Position numbers and translations under genes: made by a program
The notes under the pieces: model-generated
Databases searched by the model: none
What the model saw: the letters and a program-made list of their open reading frames with translations, nothing else
What the model was told of the DNA's origin: nothing
In this document: positions 6,258 through 11,736 of the stretch, in pieces
Layout of the letters: every line of letters begins with the position of its first letter
How positions within the stretch are numbered: position 1 is the stretch's first letter
DNA from: Candidatus Moraniibacteriota bacterium
Lineage (GTDB): Bacteria > Patescibacteriota > Minisyncoccia > Moranbacterales > GCA-2747515
Direction: 5' to 3'
Assembly: GCA_029933995.1 (NCBI GenBank)
Contig: JAOZNB010000039.1
Coordinates: 1 to 11,795, forward strand
Length of the DNA stretch: 11,795 nucleotides

Positions 6258-7088
6258 TTATTTCTTATGCCTTTTTTGAATGATATATTTTTCGCTGTTC
6301 TTTCCCTTTCTCCGTGTACGCACACCTAGTGCAGGTCGTCCCCAAGGTGTCTTCGGATATTTCAAACCAATTGGTTGACATCCTTCTCCACCACCATGTG
6401 GATGATCTACTGGGTTCATAGCACTACCTCGTACTGCTGGTCTCTTACCCATATGAAATGATCGTCCAGCCTTACCTATCTTTACAGTATTGTGTTCAAA
6501 ATTACTTATAGGACCAATCGTTGCATAACATTCTGCATTAATAAGTCGAATTTCTCCAGATGGCATTTTTAATTGTGCATACTTTTCATCTACACTCATA
6601 ACCAATGCACTATTTCCAGCACTACGTATAATTTGACCACCCTTGCCAGCTTTCATTTCAACGTTTGACACAACTGTTCCTGATAAAATATTTTTAAGTT
6701 TTGTACGATTACCCTCTTCAACTGCAACATTTTCACCAGAAATCACTTTTGCTCCAACACGCATATTTTCTGTTGCAAGTATATATCTCTTTTCACCATC
6801 TGCATATACAACCAAAGCAATTAATGCACTTCTATTTGGATCTCTTTCAATTGCAGTAACTACTCCAGGAATATCAAACTTGTCTTGTTTGAAGTCAACC
6901 ATACGGTACATTTTCTTATGCCCTACTCTACGATGTCTTACAGAAATTTTTCCATTACTACGACCACACTTTTGATTTAGCGATACGCACAATGATTTCT
7001 CTGGTTTTTTATCTGTAACAGCAACAGGCTTCACAATAGACATATTGCGCCTTCCTGCATTATTCCTTTTGTATACTTTAATTGCCAT
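6258..7088 (-). CDS. rplB: Ribosomal protein uL2 (L2)
   Basis: One of the most conserved 50S proteins, needed for subunit association and near the peptidyl transferase centre. The 276-residue product matches the usual length (about 273-277). The N-terminal OB domain and SH3-like C-terminal domain are both present. Diagnostic segments are SVRHRRVGHKKMYRMVDF (49-66), AGKGGQIIRSAG (147-158), GKAGRSFHMGKRPAVRGSAM (205-224) and the signature MNPVDHPHGGGEG (224-236) with His229, equivalent in number to the functionally important His229 of E. coli. The C-terminus is Lys/Arg-rich. It starts 30 nt after rplW and ends 12 nt before rpsS. Confidence 0.98.
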   Translation of the reverse strand: MAIKVYKRNNAGRRNMSIVKPVAVTDKKPEKSLCVSLNQKCGRSNGKISVRHRRVGHKKMYRMVDFKQDKFDIPGVVTAIERDPNRSALIALVVYADGEKRYILATENMRVGAKVISGENVAVEEGNRTKLKNILSGTVVSNVEMKAGKGGQIIRSAGNSALVMSVDEKYAQLKMPSGEIRLINAECYATIGPISNFEHNTVKIGKAGRSFHMGKRPAVRGSAMNPVDHPHGGGEGCQPIGLKYPKTPWGRPALGVRTRRKGKNSEKYIIQKRHKK

Positions 7089-7118
7089 AATTCTGACTTA
7101 AATTTATCAACGTTATAT

Positions 7119-7532
7119 TTATACTCCCTCAAAAACTGCAATATGATCTCCATCCCTTAATGTCACGATTGCTTTCTTGTACATTTTTTGATATCCACGA
7201 TCTTGTTTTACTGTACGTCTTTTCGGCTTTACTACTATAACATGTACATTTTCAACATGAACATTATACATTTCCTCAATAACTTTTTTTACAACCAATT
7301 TTGTAGCAGTCTTTGCAACACGAAATGTGTATTTATGATTTTCTACCATTGCATGTGACTTCTCTGTTACTATTGGTGCAATAATTGTGTTATATGCACC
7401 TGCAGTAGACGCAACATCAGTTTTTGCATCATCCTTTGATGCTTTTTTCGATGTAGTCTTTTCTTTCACAACTGCCTTTTTCCCAGTAGATTCATCTTTA
7501 TTGTCTTCTTTTTTATTACCGAAAATTCCCAT
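7119..7532 (-). CDS. rplW: Ribosomal protein uL23 (L23) with charged N-terminal extension
   Basis: 50S protein at the exit of the polypeptide tunnel and the main docking site for trigger factor and SRP. The conserved L23 domain spans about residues 47-137: YNTIIAPIVTEKSHAMVENH, KYTFRVAKTATKLVVKKVIEE, and the VHVIVVKPKRRTVKQDRGY loop. The first 46 residues are extra: a low-complexity, highly charged segment rich in Lys, Asp, Ser and Thr, beginning MGIFGNKKEDNKDES. E. coli L23 is about 100 residues. I keep the ATG at 7532 because it follows rplD by 14 nt and no later methionine precedes the conserved domain within the extension. What the extension does is unknown. Confidence 0.95.
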   Translation of the reverse strand: MGIFGNKKEDNKDESTGKKAVVKEKTTSKKASKDDAKTDVASTAGAYNTIIAPIVTEKSHAMVENHKYTFRVAKTATKLVVKKVIEEMYNVHVENVHVIVVKPKRRTVKQDRGYQKMYKKAIVTLRDGDHIAVFEGV

Positions 7533-7546
7533 ATATTCTTTATTAA

Positions 7547-8176
7547 TTATGCAGTGTATTTATTAACTAACTGATCAACAGAATCTTTACTTAAAATTAA
7601 ATACTCTGCATTCAAAACGTCATATACATTTAATTGATTTGTTTCCATTGCATTAACCTTTGTTATATTACGTGCTGCAATATAATTTCCAGATTCTTTT
7701 GCAGAAAATCCCATCACCATGCTCTTATATAATCCCATTTCAGACAGCATACCAGCAACAATTTTTGTCTTTTTGTCAGTCACATCTAATGATTCAATAA
7801 TACGAATCTTATCTCCACGAGCTTTCTCAGATATTGCTATCAATAATGCTTTTTGTTTCATTTTTTCATTAATAGATTTCTTGAAATTTCGATTTTTAAG
7901 AGGACCAAATGTGATACCACCACCACGCCAGATAGGGTTACGAATTGAACCTGTTCGTGCATTACCTGTTCCCTTTTGTTTCCATGGTTTTTTACCACCA
8001 CCACGCCTGTCTGACCGAATCTTTGTATGTGCACTACCACTACGCCTATTAGCTGCTTGCGCAACATATACTTGATGTAATAACGCATTATTTGCTTCAA
8101 TACCAAACACACCTTCGTCGAGTGTAATGTCGCCTGCTTTTTTTCCTTCCAAATTGTATATGTCTATCTTTGTCAT
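7547..8176 (-). CDS. rplD: Ribosomal protein uL4 (L4)
   Basis: 50S protein with a globular domain on the solvent side and a long loop reaching the exit tunnel. In E. coli it also represses the S10 operon by attenuation and translation control. The 209-residue product starts MTKIDIYNLEGKKAGDITL and has the tunnel loop with its Gly/Arg-rich conserved motif RSDRRGGGKKPWKQKGTGNA and RSGSxRxPxWRGGG-like sequence (RTGSIRNPIWRGGGITFGP). The C-terminal domain is present. I chose the ATG at 8176, 19 nt after rplC. The frame can be extended to a TTG at 8221 that overlaps rplC, but those residues do not resemble L4. If leader regulation exists here, L4 is the prime candidate ligand by analogy only. Confidence 0.96.
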   Translation of the reverse strand: MTKIDIYNLEGKKAGDITLDEGVFGIEANNALLHQVYVAQAANRRSGSAHTKIRSDRRGGGKKPWKQKGTGNARTGSIRNPIWRGGGITFGPLKNRNFKKSINEKMKQKALLIAISEKARGDKIRIIESLDVTDKKTKIVAGMLSEMGLYKSMVMGFSAKESGNYIAARNITKVNAMETNQLNVYDVLNAEYLILSKDSVDQLVNKYTA

Positions 8177-8195
8177 AACTTTATCAATCAAACTT

Positions 8196-8759
8196 TTATC
8201 GTACACTTGTAATTTCAACAATGCGACCAGCCACTCCAGGAACAGCTCCCTTTATTGCGATCATATTATTTTCCTTATCAACTGCAACTACTTGTAAATT
8301 ACTTGCTGTTATACGATTTCCACCCATTCTTCCAGCCATTTTCTTTCCTTTCAATACATGTTGTGGATATGCACTACCAATTGACCCCGGAGAACGAAGT
8401 GCATGGCGATGACCATGTGTTGCAGGCCCACCTTTGAACCCATGTCTCTTTACAACACCCTGAAAACCTTTTGCTTTACTAACAGCAGATACTCTTACCT
8501 TATCACCAACTTCAAATACATCAACAGAAATTGTATCTTTTTCTTTATAATCTTTTATATTATTAACACGAAATTCTCTTACATGCTTTATATTTTTTGT
8601 CTTATCAATAGAAAGTCGTACGGCCTTATAGCCATCACGCTCTTCATTTCTAATCTTATCTATTAGATTAGGTACTACAGTAACAAGAGTTACATTTTGT
8701 GCACCATCTTCATTATAGATTGTTGTCATTCCAGATTTTTTTCCTAAAACGAATTTCAT
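8196..8759 (-). CDS. rplC: Ribosomal protein uL3 (L3)
   Basis: Early-assembly 50S protein with an extension that reaches the peptidyl transferase centre. The 187-residue product is shorter than E. coli L3 (209) and begins MKFVLGKKSGMTTIYNEDG. The hallmark central region is intact: KAKGFQGVVKRHGFKGGPATHGHRHALRSPGSIG, then LKGKKMAGRMGG and GAVPGVAG. Around the loop where E. coli L3 carries the methylated Gln150, this protein has GSIGSAYPQHV instead of GSIGQNQTPGKV, so that glutamine seems not to be conserved. It is the first gene after the 412-nt regulatory gap and its ATG lies about 165 nt downstream of the predicted transcription start. No Shine-Dalgarno is visible. Confidence 0.97.
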   Translation of the reverse strand: MKFVLGKKSGMTTIYNEDGAQNVTLVTVVPNLIDKIRNEERDGYKAVRLSIDKTKNIKHVREFRVNNIKDYKEKDTISVDVFEVGDKVRVSAVSKAKGFQGVVKRHGFKGGPATHGHRHALRSPGSIGSAYPQHVLKGKKMAGRMGGNRITASNLQVVAVDKENNMIAIKGAVPGVAGRIVEITSVR

Positions 8760-8782
8760 AATATCGTAAATTTAGTTTCAAT

Positions 8783-8799
8783 AAATTCTAATAGAATTT
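8783..8799 (-). other. 7-bp hairpin 24 nt upstream of the rplC start codon
   Basis: Perfect inverted repeat AAATTCT / AGAATTT with a 3-nt loop at 8790-8792. It lies in the leader between the long stem-loop and the rplC ATG. It is A/U-rich and therefore weak, and has no following U-run. It could influence ribosome access to rplC, but nothing shows this directly. Confidence 0.4.
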
Positions 8800-8809
8800 T
8801 GAATAAATG

Positions 8810-8875
8810 ATTTAGAACTATGTGTTTGATGTAAATCCTCTTTGCCAGAAATACGCCAAACACATTGCTCTAAAT
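8810..8875 (-). promoter_or_regulatory. 18-bp imperfect stem-loop in the rplC leader
   Basis: Two arms, 8810-8828 and 8857-8875, pair over 18 positions with one symmetrical mismatch at 8819/8866. The inner 9 bp (8820-8828 with 8857-8865) are perfect. The outer part pairs fully only as minus-strand RNA: 8817 and 8868 give G-U in the minus transcript but A-C in a plus transcript. The 28-nt apical loop contains the bases GGCAA flanked by short complementary stretches, so a small internal helix is possible. The strand-specific wobble supports a role as RNA in the rplC leader rather than as a DNA site. Confidence 0.6.
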
Positions 8876-8880
8876 TTTTC

Positions 8881-8910
8881 AAATAAAAAACGGCTTTAAA
8901 CATGAAGCCA
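8881..8910 (-). terminator. Terminator-like hairpin with U-run just after the rplC promoter (candidate attenuator)
   Basis: GGCTT (8905-8909) pairs with AAGCC (8892-8896) around an 8-nt loop, with a possible extra U-G pair at 8910/8891, and is followed in the minus transcript by GTTTTTTATTT. The hairpin starts only about 15 nt after the predicted transcription start. A site here would end a very short RNA of about 40 nt, so it makes sense only as an attenuator or as a pause site. The stem is short, so efficiency may be modest. Confidence 0.5.
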
Positions 8911-8930
8911 GATTTATATTCTTCTATATT

Positions 8931-8959
8931 ATTATATAGAAAAACCTTTTACTTGTCAA
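8931..8959 (-). promoter_or_regulatory. Consensus sigma70-type promoter for rplC-rplO
   Basis: The minus strand has a perfect -35 box TTGACA (8954-8959), a 17-nt spacer and a perfect -10 box TATAAT (8931-8936). All twelve consensus bases match at optimal spacing, the best promoter in the window. An A/T-rich stretch immediately upstream of -35 could act as an UP element, which would fit a strong ribosomal promoter. Predicted start is near 8924. It lies inside the gap between rpsJ and rplC, so it separates the S10-type cluster from rpsJ. Confidence 0.85.
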
Positions 8960-8997
8960 GACCTTTTAAAATCTTGGCTAGTAAATCACTATCTAGC
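8957..8997. other. Two adjacent inverted repeats at the -35 box of the rplC promoter
   Basis: The first imperfect palindrome (8957-8976) has arms CAAGA and TCTTG around an A/T-rich core with TTTTAAAA and overlaps the -35 hexamer. The second (8977-8997) has arms GCTAG and CTAGC separated by 11 nt and abuts the first. Their position at and just upstream of -35 is where a regulator could bind. Short arms in AT-rich DNA also arise by chance, and no regulator is visible in the window. Confidence 0.3.
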
Positions 8998-9171
8998 TCG
9001 ATGAGTATCTATAAAATACAATGAAAAATAATCATTCTATTTAGAGACTTTAACGAAACTGTTTGTTAAACACAACATACATCAATAAAATATATGCCTA
9101 CTACCTACTTTTTTGTCAGCTACTGTATTTATTTAAATATTTATCAAATAATTGATAAACAAAAAAAATAA

Positions 9172-9498
9172 CTACATTTTTACTTCAATACTTACACCAG
9201 CTGGAAGATCGAGATTTGTCAAATCCTCAATTGTTTTTGGTGAGGGGTTGATAATATCAATCAATCGCTTATGTGTACGCATCTCGTATTGCTCACGTGC
9301 AGTTTTATGCACAAAAGTAGACTTGTTTACAGTCATCTTTTTAATTTGTGTTGGTAACGGTACAGGACCGATTACATTAGCACCCGTCCTAGCTGCTGTT
9401 TCAACAATTTGTTTTGCAGATTTATCAATAACTTTATTATCGTACGCTTTTATTTTAATACGTACGCGAGTTGATGCTGCTTCTTCTTTCTTCGCCAT
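9172..9498 (-). CDS. rpsJ: Ribosomal protein uS10 (S10)
   Basis: Small-subunit head protein, also the partner of NusB in transcription antitermination. The 108-residue product begins MAKKEEAASTRVRIKIKAYD and contains the motif ANVIGPVPLPTQIKKMTVNK and the family segment KSTFVHKTAREQYEMRTHKRLIDI. The C-terminal LPAGVSIEVKM is also conserved. I use the ATG at 9498; the open frame reaches a GTG at 9513, but the added five residues have no family support. It ends in TAG, one of two TAG stops seen. Here rpsJ follows tuf by 94 nt and is separated from rplC by 412 nt and a strong promoter, so it probably shares a transcript with tuf. Confidence 0.97.
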   Translation of the reverse strand: MAKKEEAASTRVRIKIKAYDNKVIDKSAKQIVETAARTGANVIGPVPLPTQIKKMTVNKSTFVHKTAREQYEMRTHKRLIDIINPSPKTIEDLTNLDLPAGVSIEVKM

Positions 9499-9549
9499 TG
9501 CGAAATAACACACTTAACAAATTATATCTCCATAAAAATGAGAGAAGGG

Positions 9550-9576
9550 GTAACTCTAGCAAAATACTAGAGTTAC
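9550..9576 (-). terminator. Perfect 10-bp hairpin between tuf and rpsJ
   Basis: Arms at 9550-9559 and 9567-9576 are a perfect inverted repeat around a 7-nt loop, beginning 16 nt after the tuf stop codon. In the minus transcript the stem is followed by a C/U-rich stretch (CCCTTCTCTCATTTTT) rather than a clean U-run, so as an intrinsic terminator it is imperfect. It may act as a partial terminator or an mRNA processing or stabilising element that lets tuf be made in excess over rpsJ. That role is inference. Confidence 0.5.
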
Positions 9577-9592
9577 TTACTTCTTCCATCAA

Positions 9593-10783
9593 TTACTTGG
9601 TGATTTTCGTTGCTACACCAGCACCAACTGTTCGTCCACCTTCACGAATTGCAAATCGCATTCCTTCTTCCATAGCTACCAAAGAACCAAGTTTCACTGT
9701 CAAAGTAACAGTATCACCAGGCATTACCATCTCTGTTCCTTCTGGCAAAATAACTTCACCAGTCACATCTGTTGTACGGATATAGAATTGTGGTTTATAA
9801 CCTTTGAAAAACGGAGTGTGACGTCCACCTTCTTCTTTTGTAAGAATATATACTTCACATTCAAATTCATCATGTGGAGTAATACTTCCTGGCTTTGCCA
9901 AAACTTGTCCACGTTCAACATCTTCTTTCTTTGTTCCTCGAAGCAAGATACCAGCATTATCACCAGCCTCACCATGATCAAGATTTTTGTTGAACATTTC
10001 AATTCCAGTTACAGTTGTTGTCTGTGTATCACGAAGTCCCACGATTTCAACCTCATCATTTAAATTTAGTTGTCCACGATCAATTCGTCCTGTTACAACT
10101 GTTCCGCGACCTTCAATTGAAAAGATATCCTCAATAGGCATCAAAAAGTCTTTTTCTGTATCACGTTCTGGGGTAGGAATTTTTTCATCAAGTGCATCCA
10201 ATAAATCAAGCATTGGTTTTGCATCTGCATCATCAGCACTAGTTGTTTCAAGAGCTTTGATTGCACTACCACGAATAATTGCAGCATTTTCTCCATCAAA
10301 TTCATATTTTGTCAAAAGTTCACGAACTTCTTCTTCTACCAACTCAACCAATTCCTCATCATCAACTTGATCAGTTTTGTTAATAAATACGATAATTTCA
10401 GGTACACCAACTTGTCTAGCAAGTAGAATATGCTCACGAGTCTGTGGCATAGGTCCATCAGTAGCACTCACCACCAGGATAGCACCGTCCATCTGTGCAG
10501 CACCTGTAATCATATTTTTGATATAATCAGCATGTCCTGGACAGTCAACGTGTGCGTAATGTCGTTTTTCTGAATTATACTCACAGTGAGCTGTTGCAAT
10601 AGTTATGCCACGCTCTTTTTCCTCTGGAGCATTATCAATTTCATCAACATTCTTTTTTTCTGCAAGTCCTTTCAAAGATAGTACATGCAAAAGTGCAGCA
10701 GTTGTAGTTGTCTTACCATGATCAACGTGACCAATTGTTCCCACATTTACATGCGGTTTACTGCGATCAAAATCTTCAGCCAT
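9593..10783 (-). CDS. tuf: Translation elongation factor Tu
   Basis: GTPase that carries aminoacyl-tRNA to the ribosomal A site in the cytoplasm. The 396-residue product has the normal EF-Tu length and all GTPase motifs: G1 GHVDHGKT (18-25), G2 around RGITI with Thr61, G3 DCPGH (80-84) with the catalytic His84, G4 NKTD (135-138) and G5 GSA (172-174). Domains 2 and 3 follow, with EGRGTVVTGRIDRG (224-237) and the C-terminal MRFAIREGGRTVGAGVATKI. The G4 motif is NKTDQVDDEEL where many EF-Tu proteins have NKxDMVDDEEL; the cysteine common there is absent. It has its own promoter and precedes rpsJ, as in the junction of str and S10 operons in several bacterial groups. fusA, rpsL and rpsG are not next to it. 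Confidence 0.99.
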   Translation of the reverse strand: MAEDFDRSKPHVNVGTIGHVDHGKTTTTAALLHVLSLKGLAEKKNVDEIDNAPEEKERGITIATAHCEYNSEKRHYAHVDCPGHADYIKNMITGAAQMDGAILVVSATDGPMPQTREHILLARQVGVPEIIVFINKTDQVDDEELVELVEEEVRELLTKYEFDGENAAIIRGSAIKALETTSADDADAKPMLDLLDALDEKIPTPERDTEKDFLMPIEDIFSIEGRGTVVTGRIDRGQLNLNDEVEIVGLRDTQTTTVTGIEMFNKNLDHGEAGDNAGILLRGTKKEDVERGQVLAKPGSITPHDEFECEVYILTKEEGGRHTPFFKGYKPQFYIRTTDVTGEVILPEGTEMVMPGDTVTLTVKLGSLVAMEEGMRFAIREGGRTVGAGVATKITK

Positions 10784-10906
10784 ATTTTTGTCTTGTGCTT
10801 CACAAACGATTAACCACGTAAGTGAGCATATAAATTAATTATAAATAAATTTTAAACATAAAAAAACTAATACAGATATTATAGACAATTTTTTTTATCT
10901 ACGCAA
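10784..10906 (-). promoter_or_regulatory. Promoter and leader of tuf
   Basis: The minus strand has a perfect -10 box TATAAT (10878-10883), a 17-nt spacer and a partial -35 box TTGCGT (10901-10906). The spacer contains an A-tract. Predicted start is near 10871, giving a leader of about 87 nt that is very A/T-rich. Just before the tuf ATG is a small perfect hairpin TTGTG / CACAA with a 3-nt loop (10793-10805); no Shine-Dalgarno sequence is seen. A second TATAAT at 10838-10843 has no matching -35 box. Confidence 0.65.
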
Positions 10907-11060
10907 GTGTATTTATTTCTGTTTTTACCATCGTAAGTTCAAAACAGTATAACTACCTTACCACCAATTGTTTTTGTTGTCAAATGTTTAAACACTAACC
11001 TAAAACTCATTAAAGAATTTCATAGTTATCCACATCATAAATCATCCAAACTGTCGAATA
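10907..11060. other. Gene-free stretch between ndk and the tuf promoter
   Basis: This 154-nt stretch separates the ndk stop codon from the tuf -35 box. It contains one exact match to the DnaA-box consensus, TTATCCACA (11026-11034, plus strand). I see no strong terminator hairpin with a U-run after ndk and no credible small gene. A single DnaA box has little weight on its own. Confidence 0.4.
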
Positions 11061-11666
11061 TTATTCCAAAATACCATCCAAGTTTACATCATACAAAATC
11101 TGCTCTCCAACTAATCGGTAATTAATCAATTCTTTTTCATCAAACCAAATCTTTGTCTCTCTCTCCGCCTCCTCTGGACAATCGCTGCAGTGGATCAAAT
11201 TACGAACTGCTCGTTCATCAACCCCAGAAAGATCATATGAGTCAATTGTAAAATCACCTCGAATTGTACCAACATCTGATGAAAGAGGTTCTGTCGCTCC
11301 CACAAGCTTTGACACAACGCCCACAGCTTCATTTCCTTCAAGCACCATAGCTAGCACTGGTCCTGATGTCATAAATATAGCTAATTGCTTTATAATATCC
11401 TTTCCATATTCGATTTCATCCTTCTCTACTGACACACCAGCTTCTTTGCGAGCTTTTGCAATATTAGCACCCTTTTCCAAAAACCACTCATCAGTCTTAT
11501 TATAATGTTCCCAACATTGTTCCTCTGTAGGCACCAACAATTTAAAACCTACAAACTTCAATCCTGTTCGTTCAAAACGTGAAACAATATCACCAACCAA
11601 AGCCCTCTGTACACCATCTGGTTTAATAATTACAAATGACCTCTCTCTTCTTGCTGTTTTTTCCAT
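11061..11666 (-). CDS. ndk: Nucleoside diphosphate kinase, long form
   Basis: Transfers the terminal phosphate of ATP to NDPs through a phosphohistidine, keeping NTP and dNTP pools balanced in the cytoplasm. The 201-residue product shows the Ndk fold: RSFVIIKPDGVQRALVGDI (9-27) with Lys15, ARIAIFMTSGPV-like FMTSGPVLAMVLEG (98-111), LVGATEP and GTIRGDF (143-149), and the active-site segment NLIHCSDCPEEAERE with catalytic His159. Classical Ndk has about 140-150 residues. Here about 30 residues are inserted near positions 60-92, before FMTSGP, a shorter insertion lies before the active histidine, and the C-terminus is extended. The ATG at 11666 (MEKTARRERSF) is chosen over an upstream in-frame start at 11699 because the family similarity begins there and the promoter fits. 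Long Ndk variants exist, so this is probably an intact functional enzyme. Confidence 0.95.
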   Translation of the reverse strand: MEKTARRERSFVIIKPDGVQRALVGDIVSRFERTGLKFVGFKLLVPTEEQCWEHYNKTDEWFLEKGANIAKARKEAGVSVEKDEIEYGKDIIKQLAIFMTSGPVLAMVLEGNEAVGVVSKLVGATEPLSSDVGTIRGDFTIDSYDLSGVDERAVRNLIHCSDCPEEAERETKIWFDEKELINYRLVGEQILYDVNLDGILE

Positions 11667-11707
11667 ATAATTATAAATAAATAAATAGTTACAAAACATT
11701 ACAAAGA

Positions 11708-11736
11708 ATTATAACAGTATAATAAATGATATGCAA
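11708..11736 (-). promoter_or_regulatory. Promoter of ndk
   Basis: The minus strand has a perfect -10 box TATAAT (11708-11713), a 17-nt spacer and a -35 box TTGCAT (11731-11736) that matches consensus at four of six positions (TTG plus the fifth base not matching; T-T-G and one further A/T-type position are the recognisable part). Predicted start is near 11701, giving a leader of about 35 nt made almost only of A and T with no Shine-Dalgarno. The rest of the right edge (11737-11795) shows nothing I can identify. Confidence 0.6.

Larger units (their letters stand above)
8760..8924 (-). promoter_or_regulatory. Structured 5' leader of the rplC-rplO transcript (candidate ribosomal-protein leader RNA)
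   Basis: About 165 nt lie between the predicted transcription start (near 8924) and the rplC ATG. In transcript order I see a terminator-like hairpin with a U-run, then an 18-bp stem-loop with one internal mismatch (8810-8875), then a 7-bp hairpin (8783-8799), then an A/U-rich stretch up to the start codon without a Shine-Dalgarno sequence. There is no convincing short open reading frame. The arrangement, promoter, early terminator and long stem before an r-protein operon, is what an autoregulated leader looks like. The ligand is unknown; the model of E. coli L4 on the S10 leader is only an analogy. Confidence 0.6.
8760..9171. other. 412-nt gene-free region between rpsJ and rplC
   Basis: This is the longest non-coding stretch in the window and interrupts a cluster in which other gaps are 9-94 nt. 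It holds, from the rpsJ end: an 8-T run, an A/T hairpin of 8 bp (9140-9147 with 9152-9159), an imperfect 22-nt palindrome (9049-9070), the two inverted repeats at 8957-8997, the rplC promoter and the leader. I find no open reading frame with a credible protein, no tRNA and no convincing terminator for rpsJ; the T-run right after the rpsJ stop is not preceded by a hairpin. Confidence 0.7.

Noticed and set aside
8177..8221. TTG start for rplD overlapping rplC
   Set aside because: An ATG at 8176 gives the normal L4 N-terminus without overlap.
8403..8666. Plus-strand open frame of 87 codons opposite rplC
   Set aside because: Shadow of rplC with no recognisable protein features and no promoter or ribosome binding site.
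9140..9159. 8-bp A/T hairpin after rpsJ as a terminator
   Set aside because: The T-run comes before the hairpin in the transcript, not after it, and the stem has only one G/C pair per arm.
9521..9526. TATAAT on the minus strand just upstream of rpsJ
   Set aside because: No acceptable -35 box lies 16-18 nt upstream; the sequence there is C/T-rich.
11026..11034. Exact DnaA-box match TTATCCACA between ndk and tuf
   Set aside because: It is a single site with no cluster, no AT-rich unwinding element pattern and no dnaA or dnaN nearby, so it does not support an origin.
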